The position numbers and the translations under genes were made by a program. A DNA stretch of 64,000 bases from CBDCVN01 sp965223045 (GTDB taxonomy: Bacteria > Deinococcota > Deinococci > Deinococcales > Trueperaceae), in contig CBDCVN010000013.1 of NCBI GenBank assembly GCA_965223045.1, positions 1,178,001-1,242,000 of the forward strand, written 5' to 3'. Of this stretch, positions 8,675 through 16,250 are shown in pieces; positions within the stretch are counted from its first letter, which is position 1; each line of letters starts with the position of its first letter. The notes beneath the pieces are model-generated. The model searched no databases and had not been told where the DNA came from. It was given only the letters and a program-made list of their open reading frames with translations.

Positions 8675-8724
8675 CTTATCTCCTTGATACTAATACTTGT
8701 ATCGCCTATTTAAATGCCACCTAA
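8671..8724 (+). pseudogene. Truncated VapC toxin (first 17 residues)
   Basis: The frame starts inside the preceding stop region and reads MTYLLDTNTCIAYLNAT before a stop. MxYLLDTNxCIxYL is the standard opening of PIN-domain VapC ribonucleases, including the first catalytic Asp. The remaining ~110 residues are gone. The stub ends exactly where the convergent xisI gene ends (8721), so the arrival of the xisI block probably truncated it. Confidence 0.75.
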
Positions 8725-9080
8725 ATCACATTTGGTTCACTTGTTGAAAAATCTGTATATTTCCTACGATATGGAGCATAAAAAGCTAGGACAATGTCTT
8801 GCTTAGATACACCTTTATCAAGTAGTTGATCCACTATACCTACATCACTATTATCTTGCTGAACCCATATTTTACCATCTTTTATATCGAGCTGATAGAT
8901 TGTAGCTAGCATTCGTTCGCTATCTTTCCAACCTACACTCATAAGCAAGTAGTGATCATTTTTGGTATCAATAATAATTTGACTGTCATACTCTTCAGCA
9001 TCTTCCCAACCATAAGGAACACTTTGGCAACTTGTAAAAATATCCTGAATAATGCGTCTATAAGATTCTATTTGATCCAT
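8721..9080 (-). CDS. xisI: XisI-family protein
   Basis: The 119-aa product matches the XisI family (named for fdxN element excision control in cyanobacteria): 'MDQIESYRRIIQDIFTSC', 'HYLLMSVGWKDSERM', 'LDIKDGKIWVQQDNSDVGIV', 'DIVLAFYAPYRRKYTDF'. XisI normally sits directly after XisH, an endonuclease-like partner. Here no xisH precedes it: BrnA is next upstream. Function outside cyanobacterial excision is not established. The C-terminal coding region meets the truncated vapC stub tail to tail. Confidence 0.85.
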   Translation of the reverse strand: MDQIESYRRIIQDIFTSCQSVPYGWEDAEEYDSQIIIDTKNDHYLLMSVGWKDSERMLATIYQLDIKDGKIWVQQDNSDVGIVDQLLDKGVSKQDIVLAFYAPYRRKYTDFSTSEPNVI

Positions 9081-9145
9081 GTGGTAATCACTATCCTGTA
9101 CAGGATGATAGACTATTAGGTCTATACTAAGTTCACTAAGGGTTT

Positions 9146-9490
9146 TTAAGATGTGCTTTCAAGAACTTCCTCTTCATAAAGACCTTTTTGGATGAGTTTT
9201 TTTAGCAATGTTTGATAGGTAATACCTTTACGCTCAGCTAAATCCTGCAGGCGTTCTAAAGTTTGGTTTCCTAAATGCAGTGTTACACTATCATGTGAAT
9301 CTTTCTTACGAGGAGGAAGGTTAAAAGGCTCATGATTTTCTTGAATGGTGCTATTCAAAAGCTCTTCACTCCAAGTATGCGTTTCCCAAAAGTGAGCCTC
9401 TTCTGTTTCGTCATTGAAAATGGGAACATCATCAATATTATAGATAATGGTGAAACCATCTTCGGTTTTTGTAGATTGACTAGGGGCCAT
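9146..9490 (-). CDS. brnA: BrnA-type antitoxin
   Basis: The ATG at 9490 follows an AGAGGT-type ribosome site and gives a 114-aa protein. The first half carries 'EEAHFWETHTWSEELL', typical of BrnA/CopG antitoxins that wrap the toxin. The C-terminal half is a ribbon-helix-helix-like DNA-binding segment ('SVTLHLGNQTLERLQDLAERKGITYQTLL'). It overlaps the end of brnT by 11 nt, the usual toxin-first BrnTA order, and is expected to neutralise BrnT and repress the pair. Confidence 0.8.
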   Translation of the reverse strand: MAPSQSTKTEDGFTIIYNIDDVPIFNDETEEAHFWETHTWSEELLNSTIQENHEPFNLPPRKKDSHDSVTLHLGNQTLERLQDLAERKGITYQTLLKKLIQKGLYEEEVLESTS

Positions 9491-9764
9491 TTTTGTACCT
9501 CTTTCTCTGACTTTTGTTAGCATCTAGAGCAGTAATAACTCTAATCTTGTCTTGCCTACGAGTGAACACTACAAAAATTATACGATCTTCATCTGTTTTG
9601 CCAATAATACCTTCGCGTTTTTCATGGACTGTGTTATACGTTGGTGTGAAAATGTGCCTGTTGTAAAAGGCTTCTTCAACTTCTTCAGGTTCTAAATTGT
9701 GCTGAGCTATATGTTCAATGTTTGCAGCATCCCAATCAAAGAAATCACCATTCAATTCTTCCAT
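9480..9764 (-). CDS. brnT: BrnT-type toxin
   Basis: BrnT toxins are small RelE-fold ribonucleases. The ATG at 9764 gives 94 aa: 'FFDWDAANIEHIAQHNLEPEEVEEAF' matches the BrnT opening FxWDxxKxxxNxxKHG, and 'IIFVVFTRRQDKIRVITALDAN' matches the end, where the catalytic Arg residues lie. A TTG two codons upstream is possible. Both genes of the pair look intact, so this is the one complete toxin-antitoxin module in the island. Confidence 0.8.
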   Translation of the reverse strand: MEELNGDFFDWDAANIEHIAQHNLEPEEVEEAFYNRHIFTPTYNTVHEKREGIIGKTDEDRIIFVVFTRRQDKIRVITALDANKSQRKRYKNGP

Positions 9765-9800
9765 AATCAATTAGTTTTTTGCTTGTTTTAAAGCCATAAC

Positions 9801-9880
9801 CTACTGAGCATTATAAACTAGAGGATACTGGTCACAAGTTTTTTTATATGGTCTACCGTCCATGTAGGTTTCCCACTCTT
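9801..9880 (-). pseudogene. Second orphan copy of the WD40 gene's last codons
   Basis: About 75 bp match the extreme 3' end of the large WD40 gene (10393-10470) with few changes. The minus strand reads EWETYMDGRPYKKTCDQYPL then VYNAQ and a stop, against ...VYNAP in the intact gene. It stands alone after brnT, with nothing upstream to make it a gene. It is a duplication scar or the end of a lost paralogue. Confidence 0.75.
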
Positions 9881-9894
9881 TAAATCACCTTAAT

Positions 9895-10239
9895 TCATTC
9901 AACTGCAAATTCACCATAAGGCCTTACAATAGGTGGTTGGAAACCAAGAACAATGTCTTGGTGTGGAACATTGTGGTTGACAAAATAAGTAGCTATTCCA
10001 TCTTCAGTCCAGTCTTCTTCAATCCAAATTTTATTGTTACGAAGTGCAACATGTAAAACGGTTTTACTAATTCGTGCTTTGTCTGTCCAACCAAGTTTAC
10101 GAACAAGGTACTGATTGTGCTCGTCATCAAAAACTGGAATTACAGCATAGTCGCGATTTGAAGAACTTTCTACTAAAGATACATAATCTGTTAGTGCATC
10201 TTTAATTACTCTTGTGTAATTAGTACTTACTTTATCCAT
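9895..10239 (-). CDS. xisI: XisI-family protein
   Basis: This is a second XisI homologue (114 aa), clearly diverged from the one at 8721-9080. It shows 'YLVRKLGWTDKARISKTVLH', 'LRNNKIWIEEDWTEDGIATYF', 'DIVLGFQPPIVRPYGEFAVE', the classic XisI ending. Its ATG overlaps the stop region of an xisH stub directly upstream. It is probably translated, but without its usual partner. Confidence 0.85.
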   Translation of the reverse strand: MDKVSTNYTRVIKDALTDYVSLVESSSNRDYAVIPVFDDEHNQYLVRKLGWTDKARISKTVLHVALRNNKIWIEEDWTEDGIATYFVNHNVPHQDIVLGFQPPIVRPYGEFAVE

Positions 10240-10318
10240 ATAACAACTTCCTCTTTATTTGCCAACCATCTTTAATGAGCGCATTTTTTACAGCATCGTG
10301 TATAATGTCTTTAGCCAC
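10232..10318 (-). pseudogene. xisH: xisH remnant (first 19 residues)
   Basis: A GTG-initiated frame reads VAKDIIHDAVKNALIKDGW, the well-known XisH N-terminus (PAKDxxHxxVKxALxKDGW), then QIKRKLLYG and a stop that overlaps the xisI start. XisH is normally about 138 aa, so about 85% is missing. The retained overlap with xisI shows that the ancestral xisHI operon was internally deleted. Confidence 0.75.
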
Positions 10319-10392
10319 AACTTTATTGTAGAGCCTAAGAGCAAGTTGCGTCAATTAATGGTTCAGGAAAATGTTTTTGTAAAAATAGCATT

Positions 10393-13300
10393 TTATGGAG
10401 CGTTGTAAACTAGAGGATACTGGTCACAAGTTTTTTTGTATGGCCTACCGTCCATGTAGGTTTTCCACTCTTCTTGGGTAAGGTTACGCCCTGCTTTGTG
10501 GCAAGCTTGTTCTTTCCAGATTTCTTGAGGGTCTCTACTGGCGTCCCAAAAAGTCACCGTGCCATCTTCTCCACCAAATGCTAAAGTTTGTGTTTCCTCT
10601 ATATACTTTATGGTGCTTGCATCTTTCTGATTTAGACGCACTTTTTCTGCTAATGGTTCTCCAGTAGTACCTTTCCAGAAGGCCACTGTGCCAGCATCAT
10701 CAATTGTTATCAACACATCAGCTTCTGATAAATACTCAAACCCCAAAACCCCATCCTCATGGGCTTTATGAGCTTCCCCAATGATTTCTCCAGTTGTGCC
10801 TTTCCAGAAGGCCACTGTGCCATCCCAGTCGCCTGTTACCAGCACATCAGCTTCTGGCAAATATTCAAATCCCGAAACCCCACGCTCATGGGCTTTATGG
10901 GCTTCCCTGATGATTTCTCCAGTAGTACCTTTCCAGAAGGCCACTGTGCCATCATTGCCAATTGTTATCAACACATCAGCTTCTGATAAATATTCAAACC
11001 CCGAAACCCCACGCTCATGGGCTTTATGAACTTCCCCGATGATTTCTCCAGTAGTACCTTTCCAGAAGGCCACTGTGCCAGCATCACTACCTGTTACTAA
11101 CACATCAGCTTCTGGCAAATATTCAAACCTCCAAACCGCACCCTCATGGGCTTTATGAGCTTCCCCAATGATTTCTCCAGTAGTACCTTTCCAGAAGGCC
11201 ACTGTGCCATCCCAACTACCTGTTACCAACACATCAGCTTCTGGCAAATATTCAAACTCCGAAACTCCATCCTCATGGGTTTCTTGGATTCCTCCAATGA
11301 TTTCTCCAGTAGTACCTTTCCAGAAGGCCACTGTGCCATCATTGCCAATTGTTACCAGCACATCAACTTCTGGCAAATATTTAAATTCCCAAATCCCACG
11401 CTCATGGGCTTTATGAACTTCCCTGATAATTTCTCCAGTTGTACCTTTCCAGAAGGCCACTGTGCCATCCCTACCACCTGTTGCCAGTACATCAGCTTCT
11501 GGTAAATGTTCAAGCCTCCAAACCCCAACCTCATGGGCTTTATGAACTTCCCCGATGGTGCCTTTCCAGAAGGCCACTGTGCCATCCCTACCACCTGTTA
11601 CCAGTACATCAGCTTCTGGCGAATATTCAAACCCCGAAACTCTACCCTCATGGGCTTTATGAACTTCCCCGATAATTTCTCCAGTCGTACCTTTCCAGAG
11701 GGTCACTGTGCCATCATCACCACCTATTACCAGCACATCAGCTTCTGGCAAATATTCAAACTCCGAAACCCTATCCTCATGGGCTTTATGAGCTTCCCCA
11801 ATAATTTCTCCAGTTGTACCTTTCCAGAAGGTCACTGTGCCACCACCACTAATTGTTACCAGCACATCAGTTTCTGGTAAATATTCAAACTCCAAAACCC
11901 TACTCTCATGGACTTTACGAGCTTCTCCGATAATTTCTCCAGTTGTACCTTTCCAAAGGGCCACTGTGCCATCGTCACCACCTGTTACCAACACATCAGC
12001 TTCTGGGAAATATTCAAATCCCCAGACCGCACCCTCATGGGCTTTATGAGCTTCCCCAATAATTTCTCCAGTTGTACCTTTCCAGAAGGCCACTGTGCCA
12101 TCACTACTACCTGTCACCAGCACATCAGTTTCTGGCAGGTATTCAAACTTCTTAACCCCATCCTCATGGGCTTTATGAACTTCCCTGATAATTTCTCCAG
12201 TTGTACCTTTCCAGAAAGTCACTGTGCCACCCCAACCAATTGTTACCAGCACATCAGCTTCTGGCAAATATTCAAACTCCTCAACCCCATCCTCATGGGC
12301 TTTATGAGCTTCCCCAATAATTTCTCCAGTTGTGCCTTTCCAGAAGGCCACTGTGCCATCCCAGTCGCCTGTTACCAGCACATCAGTTTCTGGCAAGTAT
12401 TCAAATCCCGAAACCCCACGCTCATGGGCTTTATGGGCTTCCCTGATGATTTCTCCAGTAGTACCTTTCCAGAAGGCCACTGTGCCATCATTGCCAATTG
12501 TTATCAACACATCAGCTTCTGATAAATATTCAAACCCCGAAACCCCACGCTCATGGGCTTTATGGGCTTCCCTGATGATTTCTCCAGTAGTACCTTTCCA
12601 GAAGGCCACTGTGCCATCATTGCCAATTGTTATCAACACATCAGCTTCTGATAAATATTCAAACCCCGAAACCCCATCCTCATGGGCTTCTTGGATTTTC
12701 CCGATGATTTCTCCAGTTGTGCCTTTCCAGAAGGCCACTGTGCCATCGCCACCACCTGTTACCAGCACATCAGCTTCTGGCAGGTGTTCAAGCTTCAAAA
12801 CCGCACCCTCATGGGCTTTATGAGCTTCCCCGATAATTTCTCCAGTTGTGCCTTTCCAGAAGGCCACTGTGCCAGCATCATCAATTGTTATCAACACATC
12901 AGCTTCTGATAAATATTCAAACCCTAAAACCCCATCCTCATGGGTTTTATGAGCTTCCCCAATGATTTCTCCAGTTGTGCCTTTCCAGAAGGCCACTGTG
13001 CCATCGCCACCACCTGTCACCAACACATCAGCTTCTGATAAATACTCAAACCCCAAAACCCCATCCTCATGGGCTTTATGAGCTTCCCCAATGATTTCTC
13101 CAGTTGTGCCTTTCCAGAAGGCCACTGTGTCATCCCAACCAATTGTCACCAACACATCAGCTTCTGGCAAATATTCGGGCCACAAAACCCCACCCTCATG
13201 GGCTTTTTCTGTAACCCTGATAACTTTTCCTGTGGTGGCATCCCAAAAAGAGAGGCTACCATCGGTAGAACCGCTTACCATAATCTTTTTGTCAGGACTA

Positions 13301-15177
13301 AAAACAAATTTATTATCTATTCTGTAAGCACTAATGTTAGGATTGGTGTTTTGTAAAACAGGTACAAGAGTATCTCTATAACTCTCAGGCATATTGTAAG
13401 TCTTAGTGGCTTCTACTGCTAAAAGTAGCCTTGAATCGGGGGTAGTTTCTGTTGAATCGGTATCACGAGCTACAAAGCCAAGGTTTCTAGCTAAAGATAT
13501 ATTTGCTTGTCTTCTAGATTCCTCAGCCTCTTTTTCAGCTATCTTTTCAGCTAACAAAGCATTGTTTTTTTCGACTTCTGTTTCTAAAGAAGCTTCTTTC
13601 TCTTTAAGGTTTCCCTGATAAGCCTCACCCCATAACCATAGTGCTATCATTAAAGGTATTAATATTAAGTAGGTAAATGTAATTCTTGTAAATCTTCTTC
13701 TTCGCTGACTGTTTTTAATGATTCGATTTTCAGCTTCATCCCATACTTGTGTGCCTAGCTTACCTTTTTCAACTAAAACTAATTCTCTACTACTAAGAGT
13801 AGATTCATCCTTTTTGATTTTTGGATTACCCTTTTCATCACTTATTATGTTGCCTTCTTCATCTCTTTCATACCATCCAACCTTACTACTCTCTAGAATC
13901 CGCCTAGCTTGCTGACCAACTTTATTCGATTCACTAAATTGCTTCTCAACTATTGTTGCTAGAGTATCGTGTGCTAAACGAGTAGGCTTTTCTTTTAGAG
14001 TTTGGTCATCCGTGCTTATAGATTCACTTAGTAAATGTTCATTTAGGCAAGCTTGTAGGAAATTGTTTAATTCTTGTGGTTCGTAGTGGCTATAGCGTTG
14101 GTGTATTTTTTGACGGTTTTGTTGTCCTGCTGTTCCATAGTCAGTTACGTGGAATTTAAGAATATCAAGAGCTAAACCTGTGTTTACTATTGTTGGAAAG
14201 TCTTTGGCTAGTTTTTCTAGCTTGTTGTTTAGAAAATCTTCTAAACCTAAACCACTAGCTTTTATAGGTTGATAAAGCTCATTATTAAATCTTTGTATAG
14301 CCCTATCTTTGTTCTTGGCTACTTGCCACATAGCGTTTAATAGGAATTGTAAAATAGGTGCAGTTGGTGACTTTTCATCTATTACATCACGTGTTATTGC
14401 TGCTGGTAAACTAATTAGTGTGTTATCGTGTTCTTTGCCTGTTTGGGCAAAGATTAGAGGGTATAGTTTATTACCTTCACTGTTTTTAGCTTCACTAGCA
14501 CCTGTTATAGCACTAGAAACACCTCTTTCATCAAGTGGCTGTAAGAAACTTTCGTAATCATAAGCTAACTCTTTGTCATCAAATATCTTTTGTACATTGG
14601 CTAACCAACCCTGCCTAAAACCTAAAACTAACTTGCCTTGGGGTTTGTTTTCACTTAGAAACACTGTTCTGAGCACAGTGGCTAACTCTGTAACTTCTCT
14701 ATTACCTCGTTTAGTATTGTGTTGAGTGTAAGCTTCTTCTAGCTGATCAAGGATTATTACTGTAGGTTTCTTGCTTGCTTTTTCTTGTTCCTGCCATGCT
14801 TCTAGTAATGAACCATTGCCATTACTATTAAGAACTTGTTTGCTATTAAGGGCTTGCTTTAGTGTGGCTAGTAATCCTGTAGTTTCCCTAGCTTTATAAC
14901 GAATGTCATATTCTTTTTCTAGTCTTGGTAATACTCCTGCGTGTAACAAGGAAGACTTACCTACCCCTGATTGACCATAAAGCAAAATAATAGGCTCAGT
15001 ATCAACACCCTTTTTGCTAATTCGACTTATTAAGTTAGCTATATCTGCTTCTCTACCAAAGAATATACGAGCCTCTTTACGAGTAAACGGTCTTAGTCCT
15101 ATAAAGGGTTCTTTGGGTTTTGGTAAATCATTAGGAAGGGGATAGTTAATAAGAGGATCTTCAACTATTTCAGACAA
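10393..15177 (-). CDS. nSTAND1 NTPase with WD40 array (3' part of a split gene)
   Basis: The 1594-aa frame has an nSTAND1 NTPase domain: 'PFIGLRPFTRKEARIFFGR', Walker A GQSGVGKSS (about residues 68-76) and Walker B 'TVIILDQLEEA' with Asp144. One transmembrane helix follows ('FTYLILIPLMIALWLW', about residue 500), then a coiled coil, then a WD40 propeller array of one divergent repeat, 20 near-identical 43-residue repeats and one divergent repeat. The architecture is that of NLR-like signal-transduction ATPases. The TTG at 15177 is only the first start in the open frame; no ribosome site supports it. The frame continues upstream, in phase, across a 258-bp insertion into the CHAT gene at 15508-16110, so this is the body of one interrupted protein of about 1816 aa. 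No CTCGAG occurs in 4.8 kb, pointing to acquisition. Confidence 0.88.
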   Translation of the reverse strand: MSEIVEDPLINYPLPNDLPKPKEPFIGLRPFTRKEARIFFGREADIANLISRISKKGVDTEPIILLYGQSGVGKSSLLHAGVLPRLEKEYDIRYKARETTGLLATLKQALNSKQVLNSNGNGSLLEAWQEQEKASKKPTVIILDQLEEAYTQHNTKRGNREVTELATVLRTVFLSENKPQGKLVLGFRQGWLANVQKIFDDKELAYDYESFLQPLDERGVSSAITGASEAKNSEGNKLYPLIFAQTGKEHDNTLISLPAAITRDVIDEKSPTAPILQFLLNAMWQVAKNKDRAIQRFNNELYQPIKASGLGLEDFLNNKLEKLAKDFPTIVNTGLALDILKFHVTDYGTAGQQNRQKIHQRYSHYEPQELNNFLQACLNEHLLSESISTDDQTLKEKPTRLAHDTLATIVEKQFSESNKVGQQARRILESSKVGWYERDEEGNIISDEKGNPKIKKDESTLSSRELVLVEKGKLGTQVWDEAENRIIKNSQRRRRFTRITFTYLILIPLMIALWLWGEAYQGNLKEKEASLETEVEKNNALLAEKIAEKEAEESRRQANISLARNLGFVARDTDSTETTPDSRLLLAVEATKTYNMPESYRDTLVPVLQNTNPNISAYRIDNKFVFSPDKKIMVSGSTDGSLSFWDATTGKVIRVTEKAHEGGVLWPEYLPEADVLVTIGWDDTVAFWKGTTGEIIGEAHKAHEDGVLGFEYLSEADVLVTGGGDGTVAFWKGTTGEIIGEAHKTHEDGVLGFEYLSEADVLITIDDAGTVAFWKGTTGEIIGEAHKAHEGAVLKLEHLPEADVLVTGGGDGTVAFWKGTTGEIIGKIQEAHEDGVSGFEYLSEADVLITIGNDGTVAFWKGTTGEIIREAHKAHERGVSGFEYLSEADVLITIGNDGTVAFWKGTTGEIIREAHKAHERGVSGFEYLPETDVLVTGDWDGTVAFWKGTTGEIIGEAHKAHEDGVEEFEYLPEADVLVTIGWGGTVTFWKGTTGEIIREVHKAHEDGVKKFEYLPETDVLVTGSSDGTVAFWKGTTGEIIGEAHKAHEGAVWGFEYFPEADVLVTGGDDGTVALWKGTTGEIIGEARKVHESRVLEFEYLPETDVLVTISGGGTVTFWKGTTGEIIGEAHKAHEDRVSEFEYLPEADVLVIGGDDGTVTLWKGTTGEIIGEVHKAHEGRVSGFEYSPEADVLVTGGRDGTVAFWKGTIGEVHKAHEVGVWRLEHLPEADVLATGGRDGTVAFWKGTTGEIIREVHKAHERGIWEFKYLPEVDVLVTIGNDGTVAFWKGTTGEIIGGIQETHEDGVSEFEYLPEADVLVTGSWDGTVAFWKGTTGEIIGEAHKAHEGAVWRFEYLPEADVLVTGSDAGTVAFWKGTTGEIIGEVHKAHERGVSGFEYLSEADVLITIGNDGTVAFWKGTTGEIIREAHKAHERGVSGFEYLPEADVLVTGDWDGTVAFWKGTTGEIIGEAHKAHEDGVLGFEYLSEADVLITIDDAGTVAFWKGTTGEPLAEKVRLNQKDASTIKYIEETQTLAFGGEDGTVTFWDASRDPQEIWKEQACHKAGRNLTQEEWKTYMDGRPYKKTCDQYPLVYNAP
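10658..13206 (-). repeat. Twenty near-identical 129-bp WD40 repeats
   Basis: Twenty tandem units of 129 bp (43 codons) encode KAHE.GV..FEYLPEADVLVT....GTVAFWKG... . Unit 13 lacks 12 bp (WKGTIGEVH instead of WKGTTGEIIGEVH); the total length fits 20 units minus that deletion and a shorter last unit. Variation is concentrated at two spots: two or three residues after GV, and the four residues before GTV (GGGD, IDDA, IGND, GDWD, GSSD, ISGG). Blocks of several units are repeated almost unchanged, for example about 10800-11030 and about 12350-12560. Such uniformity indicates recent amplification and gene conversion. Confidence 0.92.
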
Positions 15178-15309
15178 AATATCTTTTAAGCTTTTTTCTA
15201 CTTCTTTATTGGTAACAGAATAAAGATCCCATGCCCAATCTTTGTTTTTGCTATCTTTTACACCAGAGATAAGTAATTCACGATCGGCAGATGTATCTCT
15301 AGTATCTCT

Positions 15310-15567
15310 AGGGCGTGTGGATATGACAAATCAGAAATTGCACGCATTGGATATCAAAACCAAACTAGCCAGTCTCAGGACAGCTATTTGTTAGAAAATG
15401 TGAATTCCAAAAAAAATTGCAGGATAGCCTATATTTGCGAGAAGCTTTAGTTGTTAACCACATAATCTTTACCAGATTGCAGAGGAGCTTATGCGTCAGC
15501 ATCAGGATTATCCAAGGTATTTAAGAGTAGCGTTTTCGATTTCACACTCTAGGTGTCCACACGCCCT
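15310..15567. mobile_element. 258-bp non-autonomous element inside the CHAT-nSTAND1 gene
   Basis: The ends are perfect 12-bp inverted repeats, AGGGCGTGTGGA (15310-15321) and TCCACACGCCCT (15556-15567). They are flanked by a 9-bp direct repeat AGTATCTCT (15301-15309 and 15568-15576), the expected target duplication. It has no transposase. Removing the element and one target copy (267 bp, a multiple of three) joins the CHAT and nSTAND1 frames without a stop. I do not recognise the parent IS. Confidence 0.9.
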
Positions 15568-16110
15568 AGTATCTCTATTACTCCCCGTCTCACCTTTGGC
15601 AATTGCTTTAGCCTCTTCATAAGCAGTAAGTATAGAAGTGGTTCCTTCTTGACTAATAAAACTCTTATAGAATTCGTTAGAAAAAGTATTTGCTAAATTA
15701 TCTTGAATAGGTCGAGAGGTCGCAATTAAAGCGGGTATGCCTGCTTGCTTAAAAGCCTCTACTTGGGCCTTATTTTTACAGCCGTTTAGGAATAGGAATT
15801 TTATAGTATTTTGTTGTTTTAGGAAATCTGCTAAAAGTTTAGCTTGTAGATCACCATCATCTAACCTCCATACTTCACTGTCAGAATGACCTGCAAAATG
15901 TAAACAAGCTATGCGATTGCGATATTCTCGTAAGTCATTAAGCAATAGATCACGGGTTGTAAAAGGAATAAGCTTAACTTCAAAGTTATCCTTGATATAA
16001 CTATCTTTTTCTAGTAAGTTGCGTAAACTTTGTGTTTCTTCGCGAATACCTTCTAGATCAGCTTGTTTGTCATTAGCAAATACTAGGAAAATTATGGGGG
16101 GTTTAGACAT
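15508..16110 (-). CDS. CHAT-type caspase-like protease (5' part of a split gene)
   Basis: The 200-aa frame is a CHAT/caspase-fold peptidase domain: 'PIIFLVFANDKQADLEGIRE' opens it, the catalytic His75 lies in 'CLHFAGHSDSE' and Cys111 in 'FLFLNGCKNKAQ'. An AGGAGAGG ribosome site 6 nt before ATG 16110 is excellent. The last ~20 residues and the stop come from the inserted element; native sequence ends at about 'GSNRDT'. Before insertion the frame continued as RDTSADRELLISGVKDSKN, then DWAWDLYSVTN and into the nSTAND1 domain. The truncated product keeps both catalytic residues, so it might still be made and act free of its sensor, or the system may be dead. Confidence 0.85.
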   Translation of the reverse strand: MSKPPIIFLVFANDKQADLEGIREETQSLRNLLEKDSYIKDNFEVKLIPFTTRDLLLNDLREYRNRIACLHFAGHSDSEVWRLDDGDLQAKLLADFLKQQNTIKFLFLNGCKNKAQVEAFKQAGIPALIATSRPIQDNLANTFSNEFYKSFISQEGTTSILTAYEEAKAIAKGETGSNRDTRACGHLECEIENATLKYLG

Positions 16111-16250
16111 CTACATCCTCTCCTAAATGCAATATAACATAAATAGTCCTTGATTATGTTTGATGAGTAAAGGAAGTTAATGTTGATTGTGGAGAAATAT
16201 CAATCCCCTAAGGATAAAACCTGTTAGGTAAACCATTTAATGTTTAGACT

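Noticed and set aside
8721..10318. A functional fdxN-type excision system
   Set aside because: Only XisI copies remain, XisH is truncated and no XisF/XisA-type recombinase is present in the window.
10658..13206. CRISPR array
   Set aside because: Regular spacing, but units are 129 bp, coding, and lack the short repeat/unique spacer pattern.
10759..13618. Many long frames on the plus strand opposite the WD40 array
   Set aside because: They repeat with the same 129-bp period as the real minus-strand gene and are its mirror frames; none has a ribosome site.
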